Positions 6,814 to 12,621 of a DNA stretch of 20,003 bases are shown here, piece by piece (the first letter of the stretch is position 1; each line of letters opens with the position of its first letter). The stretch is from contig JALHDI010000048.1 in the NCBI GenBank assembly GCA_022839045.1, positions 1 to 20,003 of the forward strand, given 5' to 3'. This DNA comes from Sporomusaceae bacterium (GTDB lineage: Bacteria > Bacillota_C > Negativicutes > Sporomusales_B > UBA7701). The translations under genes and the position numbers were made by a program. The notes below the pieces were generated by a model. The model ran no database searches. It was given only the letters and a program-made list of their open reading frames with translations, and was not told the DNA's origin.

Positions 6814-7662
6814 TCAATATTGGTAGAAGCCGCGGCCGCTCTTGCGCCCCAGGTAGCCGGCCCGCACCATTTTCCTAAGCAGCGGGGCGGGACGGTATTT
6901 GGGGTCGCCGTATTCGCGGTACAGGACCTCCATGATCGCCAGCAGGACATCGAGGCCGATCATGTCGGTGAGGGCGAGCGGGCCCATGGGATGGTTGCAC
7001 CCGTTGACCATCGCCTTGTCGATGTCTTCGGCGGAGGCCACGCCTTCGTCGAGCATGCCGATGGCTTCGTTAAGCATCGGGTCGAGGATGCGGTTGACGA
7101 TGAACCCGGGCACGTCCTTGGCGACGACGGTCACCTTGCCCATTTTTTCACCCGTGGCCAGGGCAAGCTGCAGCGTGTCCTCCGCGGTGCGCAGGCCCCT
7201 GGTGATTTCGAGCAGTTTCATCACCGGCACGGGGTTGAAGAAGTGCATGCCGATGAACCGCTCCGGCCGCGCGGTGGCGGAGGCGAGCTCGGTGATGGAG
7301 ATCGACGAGGTGTTGCTGGCGAAGACGGTTCCGGGGCCGCAGAGCGCGTCAAGCTGGCTGAAGAGCTGTTTTTTGGCGGCGGCGTCCTCGAAGATTGCTT
7401 CGATGACCAGCCCGGCGTCCGCCGCCTTTTCCAGGGCCGTGGTCACTACGAGCCGCCCGAGGCAGGCATCTTTGTCGGCCGCCGTCAGCCGCCCCTTGTC
7501 GACGCCTTTTTGCAGGTTGTCGGCGATCTTCTTGGCGGCTTTGCGCGTAAAGTTTTCCTGCACGTCGTAGAGGTAGACGCCGTAGCCGGCTTGCAGCGCC
7601 GCCTGGGCGATGCCCGAGCCCATCTGGCCGGCGCCGGCAACGAATATTTTGCCGTTTTCCAT
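6814..7662 (-). CDS. hbd: 3-hydroxybutyryl-CoA dehydrogenase
   Basis: NAD(P)-dependent 3-hydroxyacyl-CoA dehydrogenase that reduces acetoacetyl-CoA to 3-hydroxybutyryl-CoA (or the reverse). The N-terminal Rossmann motif is GAGQMGSG (10-17); further family motifs are [28 protein letters not shown] (with the catalytic His), [15 protein letters not shown] and the C-terminal [14 protein letters not shown]. With the ATG at 7662 the protein is 282 residues, the standard length for clostridial Hbd; AGAAGG lies 7 nt before it. The longer in-frame extension to 7704 would overlap the thiolase and has no binding site. It follows the thiolase by 38 nt, so the two catalyse consecutive steps from acetyl-CoA. 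Crotonase and butyryl-CoA dehydrogenase are not in the window. Confidence 0.95.
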   Translation of the reverse strand: MENGKIFVAGAGQMGSGIAQAALQAGYGVYLYDVQENFTRKAAKKIADNLQKGVDKGRLTAADKDACLGRLVVTTALEKAADAGLVIEAIFEDAAAKKQLFSQLDALCGPGTVFASNTSSISITELASATARPERFIGMHFFNPVPVMKLLEITRGLRTAEDTLQLALATGEKMGKVTVVAKDVPGFIVNRILDPMLNEAIGMLDEGVASAEDIDKAMVNGCNHPMGPLALTDMIGLDVLLAIMEVLYREYGDPKYRPAPLLRKMVRAGYLGRKSGRGFYQY

Positions 7663-7700
7663 GATGATACCTTCTTTCTTGTCTTTTGGGGTACACCCGG

Positions 7701-8888
7701 TCACCCGCAGCGCTCGACCAGGGTGGCGATACCCTGCCCGCCGCCGATGCAGAGGCTGATGACGCCATACCGCGCCTCGCGGCGCGCCAGCTCGTGCATG
7801 AGGGTCACCAGCAGGCGCGCGCCGGTGCAGCCGACCGGATGGCCGAGGGCGATGGCGCCGCCGTTGACGTTGACCAGCTGCGGGTCCAGTCCCAGCTCCC
7901 GGACGCAGGCGGCCGCCTGGGCGGCGAAAGCCTCGTTGAGCTCGTAGAGGTCGATGTCTTCTTTCTTAAGCCCGGCCTTGGCGAGCAGTTTGCGGACGGC
8001 CGGCACGGGGCCGTAGCCCATGATCGAGGGGTCGACGCCGGCGGCGGCGAAGGCCCTGAGGGCGACGAACGGCTTGATGCCGAGCTCGCGCGCTTTACCG
8101 CGGGACATGATGACGACCGCCGCAGCCCCGTCGTTGATGCCGGAGGCGTTGCCGGCCGTGACCGTGCCGCCGGCCTGGAAGGCGGGTTTCATTTTCGCCA
8201 GTTGCTCCATGGTGAGGTCTTCCCTGATCGTCTCGTCTTCGGCGAACAGGATCGTTCCTTTGCGCTGCTTGACTTCGACGGCGACGGTTTCCTCGCGGAA
8301 TCTGCCGGCTTTACGCGCCGCCGCCGCCTTACGGTGGCTGTCCAGCGCGAATTCGTCCTGCATCTGACGGGTAATGCCGCATTTGGCGGCGACGTTTTCG
8401 GCGGTGACGCCCATATGATAGTCCATGAAGGGGTCGATCAGACCGTCGTACATGAGCGAGTCAAGGAGCTGCCCGTTGCCCATCCTGGCCCCGAAGCGGT
8501 GCTTTTCGATAAGATAGGGGATGCGGCTCATGGTCTCGCAGCCGCCGGCGACGACGATGTCGGCTTCGCCGAGCATGACCATCTGGGCCGCCAGGTTGAC
8601 GGCCTTGAGCCCAGTGCCGCAGTTCTTGTTGGGTGTCCAGGACGGCACCTCGACCGGCAGTCCGGCGCCGATCGCCGCCTGCCGCGCCGAATTGGCCTTG
8701 ATGCCGGCCTGGAAATGGGTGCCGATGATTACTTCGTCAACCTGCCCGCCGCTTAGGCCCGCTCGGGAAAGCGCCTCCCGCACGACGACGGCGCCCAGCA
8801 ACGGGGCGTCGATCTCGCTCAACGCGCCCCCGAATACTCCGGTTGGCGTTCTGGCGCCGCTTACAACAACCGCTTCCCTGATTTCCAT
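7701..8888 (-). CDS. Acetyl-CoA C-acetyltransferase (thiolase)
   Basis: A 395-residue thiolase. It condenses two acetyl-CoA to acetoacetyl-CoA, or cleaves 3-ketoacyl-CoA in degradation. Catalytic motifs: the nucleophile Cys90 in [28 protein letters not shown] with the active-site His near residue 350, and the C-terminal CIGGGQG with the second catalytic Cys. Start is ATG 8888, with GAGGAG 8 nt upstream; GTG 8897 is directly after that site and is rejected. First gene of a three-gene operon with hbd and an iclR-type regulator, read from the promoter at 9011-8982. The regulator in the operon suggests an inducible catabolic role (for example hydroxybutyrate or acetoacetate use) as much as butyrate synthesis; this is not resolved. 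Confidence 0.94.
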   Translation of the reverse strand: MEIREAVVVSGARTPTGVFGGALSEIDAPLLGAVVVREALSRAGLSGGQVDEVIIGTHFQAGIKANSARQAAIGAGLPVEVPSWTPNKNCGTGLKAVNLAAQMVMLGEADIVVAGGCETMSRIPYLIEKHRFGARMGNGQLLDSLMYDGLIDPFMDYHMGVTAENVAAKCGITRQMQDEFALDSHRKAAAARKAGRFREETVAVEVKQRKGTILFAEDETIREDLTMEQLAKMKPAFQAGGTVTAGNASGINDGAAAVVIMSRGKARELGIKPFVALRAFAAAGVDPSIMGYGPVPAVRKLLAKAGLKKEDIDLYELNEAFAAQAAACVRELGLDPQLVNVNGGAIALGHPVGCTGARLLVTLMHELARREARYGVISLCIGGGQGIATLVERCG

Positions 8889-8966
8889 TTCGACCACTCC
8901 TCTACGTCACCCTTGTCATGGCCGGTATCATTTTTTCAGCCGGTGACCGCTTTTAATTATCACATT

Positions 8967-8988
8967 GTAAAAATCATTTTCATTTTAC
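8967..8988. promoter_or_regulatory. Inverted repeat over the thiolase operon promoter, candidate IclR operator
   Basis: GTAAAA (8967-8972) and TTTTAC (8983-8988) form a dyad with a 10-nt centre, covering the -10 and the start of the transcript. A second short palindrome, TTGTACAA (8997-9004), sits in the promoter spacer. Position fits repression, probably by the IclR-type protein encoded in the same operon; the assignment is inference. Confidence 0.4.
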
Positions 8989-9011
8989 CTCCTCGGTTGT
9001 ACAAGTGTCAA
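8982..9011 (-). promoter_or_regulatory. Sigma-A promoter of the thiolase-hbd-iclR operon
   Basis: Minus strand: -35 TTGACA (9011-9006, perfect), 18-nt spacer, -10 TAAAAT (8987-8982, 5 of 6). It lies about 95-120 nt before the thiolase ATG. Confidence 0.75.
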
Positions 9012-9097
9012 TTCCTCCCTGCCCCCGGCTTTTGCCGGGCGAAAGACCGGGACGGCTATATTGCTAAAACCGGGTCGTAAAATTGTTTCCTGCTATA

Positions 9098-9126
9098 TTG
9101 CCATTTATATCCTAATACTTTATAAT
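9098..9126 (+). promoter_or_regulatory. Sigma-A promoter of the small orphan gene
   Basis: TTGCCA (9098-9103), 17-nt spacer, perfect TATAAT (9121-9126). Expected start near 9133. Just downstream, AATAAC (9144-9149) and GTTATT (9154-9159) form an inverted repeat around GCGT, a possible operator. The rest of the leader, to 9228, contains an extra AGGAGGAGG (9161-9169) without a start codon at a usable distance. Confidence 0.7.
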
Positions 9127-9228
9127 TAACTGTAGATTAATTTAATAACGCGTGTTATTTAGGAGGAGGCTGTCAAAGCAGCTTTCTTTTTGTTTGTAGG
9201 GGCTCTGGGGCTGCGGAGGAGGAATATT

Positions 9229-9516
9229 GTGAGGTGCAAGTTCCTGATTACGTTGGAATACCCCGAGCTTCTCGCGTTGGGGGGAGCGGACGTGCAGCAC
9301 TGGCTCGAGGAGCGGCTGGACGGGAGGGTATCCGATTTTGGGGGCTTCAGGATAATGTCGCAGACCCGCGGCCCAGACCGTATGATAATGCACTGCCTTT
9401 TTGAAGTGAGCCATTTCCGCGCCCTGAACGAAAAGACGATGCGCGACTGGCTCGCCGATTCGCCGCCGTATTTCTTCGTACGAACGGTAAAGAAACCGGC
9501 GAGGGAAGGTTGGTAG
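9229..9516 (+). CDS. Small protein of unknown function (95 residues)
   Basis: I do not recognise this gene. With the GTG at 9229 (GGAGGAGG 6 nt upstream) it encodes 95 residues, beginning MRCKFLITLEYPELLALGGA; the longer frame from TTG 9190 lacks a binding site. The protein is soluble, with an alternating hydrophobic pattern at the start (a likely strand), no signal peptide and no membrane segment, and ends in a basic tail (RTVKKPAREGW). The composition (Trp-rich C-terminal half, DRMIMHCLFEVSH) gives no functional motif. It has its own promoter (9098-9126) and terminator (9536-9566), so it is a monocistronic unit. Coding is supported by these signals, not by homology. Confidence 0.72.
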   Translation: MRCKFLITLEYPELLALGGADVQHWLEERLDGRVSDFGGFRIMSQTRGPDRMIMHCLFEVSHFRALNEKTMRDWLADSPPYFFVRTVKKPAREGW

Positions 9517-9535
9517 GCTTATTGGAACGAAACAC

Positions 9536-9566
9536 AAACCGGCCCGTTGAAACGGGCCGGTTTTTT
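9536..9566 (+). terminator. Intrinsic terminator of the small orphan gene
   Basis: A 12-bp perfect stem (9536-9547 with 9552-9563, core CCGGCCCG), TGAA loop, followed by TTTTTT. It lies 19 nt after the stop. It may also serve the convergent gene ending at 9639. Confidence 0.92.
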
Positions 9567-9638
9567 GGTCATAAAGGAAAAGGCGGCAGGACTTCAGCCT
9601 CCGCCCGCGCGAAAAGGTGATTTTTCGCAATCCTCGCT

Positions 9639-10142
9639 TCAATTGGCTGGAGACACCTCGGCCTGACCGTACGCAACAGCTTTTCCCACCGATGCCGAGG
9701 GCGCTTTGTCGCAGCTTAAGGCCCTGAACATCTCGGTCCGCTCAAGGAACGACCACAGTCTGCCGTCGGCAAATTCCCCGTGGGACAGGAACCATTCCCT
9801 GACCTCATGGGAAATTTCGAAGGCCATGGCTGGTTCGCCGAGCTTGTGCCGGCGACGCACGGCATAGAGCCGGTCGATGAAGCCGTCATGCTCTTGCTGG
9901 TGATCCTCGCGGTCGGGGTAGAAGCTTTCGGTCATCATCTCTTCCTCGTAGGCGAAGCACGCGGCTATTCCGTCCATGAACCGGCTCAGAAACCAACTGG
10001 TCAGGGCCTCTTCCTCGTCGAAGGTCTGGCACTGGCGGGCTTGGCGGTAATAGCGGTTGGCCAGGGAAACAAGGTTGTCCCTCATACCGTTCAAGGCGGC
10101 CACGCCGGTAACAGTTTCGCCACCAAATCTATAGGTGGTCAT
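9639..10142 (-). CDS. Hemerythrin-like protein with altered metal ligands
   Basis: A 167-residue protein with the shape of a bacteriohemerythrin, a four-helix bundle that binds O2 at a di-iron site with five His and two carboxylates. The second half matches well: CFAYEEEMM...YPDREDHQQEHDGF (62-88) and WFLSHGEFAD (117-126). Present ligands: Glu66, His81, His85, His121, Asp126. The His normally at the start of the HFxxEE motif is Cys62, and the first ligand (QHxxL motif) seems to be Arg21 in MRDNL. The di-iron site is therefore probably incomplete or altered. Strong start: GGAGGTGATTAA precedes ATG 10142. A GTTTC-N5-GAAAC palindrome at 10211-10225, identical in form to the two between the XRE genes, lies about 70 nt upstream, suggesting XRE control. 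Function could be oxygen, NO or metal sensing or storage. Confidence 0.75.
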   Translation of the reverse strand: MTTYRFGGETVTGVAALNGMRDNLVSLANRYYRQARQCQTFDEEEALTSWFLSRFMDGIAACFAYEEEMMTESFYPDREDHQQEHDGFIDRLYAVRRRHKLGEPAMAFEISHEVREWFLSHGEFADGRLWSFLERTEMFRALSCDKAPSASVGKAVAYGQAEVSPAN

Positions 10143-10210
10143 TTAATCACCTCCCCACATGCATCAATATTTTATCACACGTGGCCAATTTTCTCGCATC
10201 TTTACATAAT

Positions 10211-10225
10211 GTTTCCACCGGAAAC
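10211..10225. promoter_or_regulatory. GTTTC-N5-GAAAC operator upstream of the hemerythrin-like gene
   Basis: A perfect inverted repeat, GTTTC (10211-10215), CACCG, GAAAC (10221-10225). The same dyad with the same 5-nt centre occurs at 14792-14806 and 14857-14871 in the XRE divergent promoter region. It lies at about the expected promoter position for the gene starting at 10142. Confidence 0.6.
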
Positions 10226-10242
10226 AACTTTGCGCTGTAGCC

Positions 10243-10284
10243 AAAAGGAACAAGGTCCCGCAGTTGCGGGACCTTGTTCCTTTT
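10243..10284 (-). terminator. Long intrinsic terminator of the sigma-54 activator gene
   Basis: A perfect 19-20-bp stem (10243-10262 with 10265-10284) with GC core GGTCCCGC. On the minus strand the 3' arm ends CCTTTT. It lies 13 nt past the stop of the activator gene at 10298, and can act on both strands. Confidence 0.85.
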
Positions 10285-10297
10285 AGAACCACATTTG

Positions 10298-11692
10298 TTA
10301 TAAATTGTACTTTCGTTTTTTGCGGACCAGGGTCGACAGGTCGATCCCCAGATGACTTGCCGTGTTGCGCATCGAGCCGAAGGTGGCCAGCGCCTTTTCG
10401 ATTACCGCCCGTTCGACAGTGTCGCTGATTTCCTGAAGGTTAAAGGAGGAGAAGTAGTCGGGAGTTTCGATAAACAGCGGCTTGCCCGCGGCTCTGGCCA
10501 CATTGAGGGGGACGCATTTTTCATCGATGGTGTCGCCCTCGGCGAGCACGGCCATGTGCTCGATGATGTTGCGGAGTTCGCGGACGTTTCCCGGCCAGGA
10601 GTAATGGGTGAGGATGTCGACGACCTTGGGGGAGATCTTCTTCTTCATGTTGTATTTGCGGTTATTCTGGTCGAGGAAGCTCAGGATCATCGGCACGAGG
10701 TCCTCGCGGCGCTCGCGCAGCGGCGGGATATAAACGGGAATGACGTTGAGCCGGTAAAAAAGGTCGCGGCGAAAGCGCCCTTCCTCGATCATTTTTTCCA
10801 GGTTGGTGTTCGTCGCTGCGATGATGCGGGCTTTCGTCTCGACCGTCTTCGTGCCGCCGAGACGGAACATTCTGTTGGTTTGCAGAACGTCGAGCAGCTT
10901 TACCTGGAGGGACATCGGCATCTCGCCGATTTCGTCGAGGAAGAGAGTGCCGTTATTGGCGAGCTCGATCAGGCCGATCTTGCCTTTTTTCGAAGCCCCG
11001 GTGAAAGCCCCGGCTTCGTAGCCGAACAGCTCCGACTCGAGCAGGGTTTCGGGGATGGCGCTGCAGTTGATCTGGACGAACGGTCTTTTTTCCGCCTCTT
11101 CGCCGCTGTCGTGGATATATCTGGCGAGTACATCCTTGCCGACGCCCGATTCTCCCTGGATGAGCACCGGGGAGGAGACCTGCGCTATCCTTGCCGCCAA
11201 TTTGAAGATGTTTTCCATGACCGGGCTGGCAACGATGAAGTTGCCGTCGCGGCCGGTCATTTCCGCCTGCCAGAGGAGCCGGCGGTATTCTTCGTTGAGG
11301 GTGGTGCTGCTTTTCAGTTGCTCTCTGATGCTGACAAGCTCGGTGATGTCGCGGACGTTGGAGAATACCCTGAGCAGGCTGCCGTCGTCGCCGAAGATAG
11401 GGGTGCTCGTTACCAGGGCGGAAACGCCGTGGTAGTAGTCGATAACCTTGGTCATTGGCTTGCGGGTTCTGATGACGTCGGGCGAGCATGCGTCGGGAAT
11501 TTCCCCCGCCTTGACGAGCTCGTCGAGCTTTCTGCCTTTGAGCATCTCCCTGTCGAGCCCGGATATTTTGAGGTATGCCTCATTGCAGTAGATGAAGTTG
11601 CAATCGCCGTCGGTCAAAAATATCCCGTCATACGAAGAGTCGATTATTTTCCACAGTAGTTTGTTTTCTTTCTCTGCCTCAAGAGGTTGCAT
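10298..11692 (-). CDS. Sigma-54-dependent transcriptional activator (PAS - AAA+ - Fis HTH)
   Basis: A bacterial enhancer-binding protein of 464 residues that remodels sigma-54 RNA polymerase. Order: a PAS sensor domain (about 10-125, KIIDSSYDGIFLTDGDCNFI), a linker, an AAA+ domain (about 150-385) with Walker A GESGVGK (180-186), the sigma-54-contact loop GAFTGA (228-233), Walker B FLDE (251-254) and the FRRDLFYRLNVIPV arginine-finger region, then a Fis-type helix-turn-helix (425-464). There is no receiver domain, so the PAS domain is the likely input. I start at ATG 11692 (GGGGG site 6 nt upstream) instead of 11788: the longer frame crosses the TATGC palindromes. It is divergent from a consensus sigma-54 promoter (11877-11893) and is the natural activator for it and for the one at 15565-15581. 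Those palindromes lie just in front of its own start, suggesting autoregulation too. Confidence 0.95.
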   Translation of the reverse strand: MQPLEAEKENKLLWKIIDSSYDGIFLTDGDCNFIYCNEAYLKISGLDREMLKGRKLDELVKAGEIPDACSPDVIRTRKPMTKVIDYYHGVSALVTSTPIFGDDGSLLRVFSNVRDITELVSIREQLKSSTTLNEEYRRLLWQAEMTGRDGNFIVASPVMENIFKLAARIAQVSSPVLIQGESGVGKDVLARYIHDSGEEAEKRPFVQINCSAIPETLLESELFGYEAGAFTGASKKGKIGLIELANNGTLFLDEIGEMPMSLQVKLLDVLQTNRMFRLGGTKTVETKARIIAATNTNLEKMIEEGRFRRDLFYRLNVIPVYIPPLRERREDLVPMILSFLDQNNRKYNMKKKISPKVVDILTHYSWPGNVRELRNIIEHMAVLAEGDTIDEKCVPLNVARAAGKPLFIETPDYFSSFNLQEISDTVERAVIEKALATFGSMRNTASHLGIDLSTLVRKKRKYNL

Positions 11693-11707
11693 TTCATCCC
11701 CCACCCG

Positions 11708-11744
11708 TATGCAAAAACGCTTTTTGGCTATGCATTTTCGCATA
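11708..11744. promoter_or_regulatory. Putative enhancer (UAS) of the sigma-54 activator
   Basis: A perfect palindrome, TATGCATTTTCGCATA (11729-11744, TATGC-N6-GCATA), with a second partial copy, TATGC-AAAAAC-GC, at 11708-11720. The two start 21 bp apart, two helical turns. The perfect copy ends 134 bp before the -24 GG at 11878. The same palindrome is found 133 bp from the -24 GG of the sigma-54 promoter at 15565-15581. Confidence 0.65.
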
Positions 11745-11876
11745 TACGCTTTCGCGTCTTTACTGCTTAATGTTCCCCAAGAAATCATTGCCGCGTTTTA
11801 AGTGTTTGTAGGCATTTTTGCTCGCAGCCCGCCCGGGGATTACGCCTGACGCCTTGTATACGGGCCATTGCGTCTT

Positions 11877-11893
11877 TGGCACGCTTCTTGCAT
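11877..11893 (+). promoter_or_regulatory. Sigma-54 (-24/-12) promoter of the candidate noncoding RNA
   Basis: TGGCACG-CTTC-TTGCAT, with GG (11878-11879) and GC (11890-11891) 12 bp apart, matches the consensus TGGCACG-N4-TTGCA/T perfectly. Expected transcription start is near 11903. Confidence 0.85.
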
Positions 11894-11902
11894 AAATTGT
11901 TA

Positions 11903-12334
11903 ATGATATCCAACCTCATCTGCACTGTGCCGCTAAACCCGGCCGGGGATAGTGGCGAACCACCAGAGGCTAGCACCGACCTCCCGAAACCGAGCGCTTC
12001 CGGAGCCGGCTAGCCGGGTTTGCCAGTGTTTACGGCGGGGCGAGGTTTCTTGCCACAAACCCAAGCCTATGCCGAATACGAGGACATGTTTCTGAGGGAA
12101 TGCTCCCTTGCCGATAAAACAGCGACTCGTCCGCAAACGCGGCACGGATACCAATACTTTTGTATGATTTCTTGCCCACAGCCGATTTCTCCTGCTGTTT
12201 GCAGCCTCGATCCCCGCTATTTAGGGTTAAGCTCCAGTGGTTGCCGGTTTGTTCGACAGCTCCCCACATAGGGAGGTATCCTCCGTTAAGGAGGGCCTAC
12301 CCTATTCACGACCGCGTAAAGCGGTCTTTTTTTT
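11903..12334 (+). ncRNA. Candidate sigma-54-dependent structured noncoding RNA, about 430 nt
   Basis: The stretch between the sigma-54 promoter and a strong terminator contains no plus-strand ORF with a usable ribosome binding site; the best frame (ATG 12086, 61 codons) has GAGG only 2 nt away and no recognisable product. It is instead rich in complementary segments. Long-range: CACTG 11923-11927 with CAGTG 12024-12028, and AAACCCGGC 11935-11943 with GCCGGGTTT 12013-12021. Hairpins: GTGG-CGAA-CCAC (11952-11963), GGTTT/AAACC (12044-12061), AGGGA-ATGC-TCCCT (12095-12108), CCGC-AAAC-GCGG (12131-12142), ATAC-TTTT-GTAT (12154-12165), CTGC/GCAG (12192-12204), and a 14-bp two-part hairpin at 12268-12305 before the terminator. 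A near-repeat, TTTCTTGCC(C)ACA, occurs at about 12047 and 12168. It is not a tRNA, tmRNA, SRP or RNase P RNA by any motif I know. End points are inferred. Confidence 0.6.
12310..12334 (+). terminator. Intrinsic terminator of the candidate noncoding RNA
   Basis: GACCGC (12310-12315), loop GTAAA, GCGGTC (12321-12326), followed by eight T. Strongly plus-oriented. No plus-strand gene ends before it, which is part of the case for a noncoding transcript. Confidence 0.92.
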
Positions 12335-12356
12335 ACCTGTGCGGGCCTATTCGAAA

Positions 12357-12385
12357 GCCCCCGGCGCAGAATGGGCAGCGGGGGC
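12357..12385 (-). terminator. Possible terminator of the transporter operon
   Basis: GCCCCCG (12357-12363) pairs with CGGGGGC (12379-12385); on the minus strand the hairpin is followed by TTTCG. It lies about 70 nt beyond the small membrane peptide gene. Large 15-nt loop and short U-run, so weak. Confidence 0.35.
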
Positions 12386-12455
12386 CTCTATGGCGGAAGA
12401 GACGCGTTCATCCGGCCCAGTTATTTCAGTATCGCCAGCATGGTGCCGAGGTCGG

Positions 12456-12548
12456 TCATCGCCCGATCCGGCCATATAAAACGCAAAACACCACTGTCAT
12501 GTTGATGAACATGATCAGCAGCGGGTTAGTCGTTACCGGTTGACCCAC
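12456..12548 (-). CDS. 30-residue membrane peptide downstream of the DASS transporter
   Basis: A tiny ORF beginning GTG 12548, with GAGG 8 nt upstream. The peptide has a short polar start (MGQPVTTNP), one hydrophobic helix (LLIMFINMTVVFCVLYG) and a basic end (RIGR). This is the form of small transporter accessory subunits and recalls the OadG-like family (INMxVVF core), recognised from memory, not from a search. It lies 73 nt after the transporter stop, past a strong hairpin, on the same strand. Its TGA overlaps an ATG in another frame (MTDLGTMLAILK, 12 residues), so the protein may once have been longer and been cut by a frameshift, or the two frames may be translationally coupled. Confidence 0.45.
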   Translation of the reverse strand: MGQPVTTNPLLIMFINMTVVFCVLYGRIGR

Positions 12549-12579
12549 ATGTCCCACCTCGTTCAAATGCCGCTAGCGG

Positions 12580-12613
12580 CTGCTCCGGCACAGCCGAAGC
12601 TGTGCCGGAGCAG
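12580..12613 (-). terminator. Strong hairpin between the transporter gene and the membrane peptide gene
   Basis: A 15-bp perfect stem (12580-12594 with 12599-12613), CGAA loop on the plus strand, 8 nt past the transporter stop. No U-run follows on the minus strand, so it may protect the mRNA 3' end or reduce, not end, transcription into the peptide gene. Confidence 0.5.
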
Positions 12614-12621
12614 AACGCTTC

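Noticed and set aside
8960..8993. A strong AGGAGG followed by a 7-codon ORF upstream of the thiolase (possible leader peptide)
   Set aside because: The AGGAGG lies in the spacer of the TTGACA-N18-TAAAAT promoter and the ATG overlaps its -10, so neither would be in the transcript.
11785..12269. Minus-strand ORFs of 63-79 codons, considered as transposase (TnpB) remnants
   Set aside because: No ribosome binding sites, no TnpB or other transposase motifs, no terminal repeats; the plus-strand structure and promoter explain the region better.
11903..12334. Candidate tRNA, tmRNA, 6S, SRP or RNase P RNA, T-box or cobalamin riboswitch
   Set aside because: None of the conserved motifs of these families could be found on either strand; a distant or unfamiliar relative cannot be excluded without an Infernal search.
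12160..12543. Plus-strand ORF of 127 codons through the terminator
   Set aside because: It crosses the strong terminator at 12310-12334, has no ribosome binding site and reads low-complexity basic sequence.
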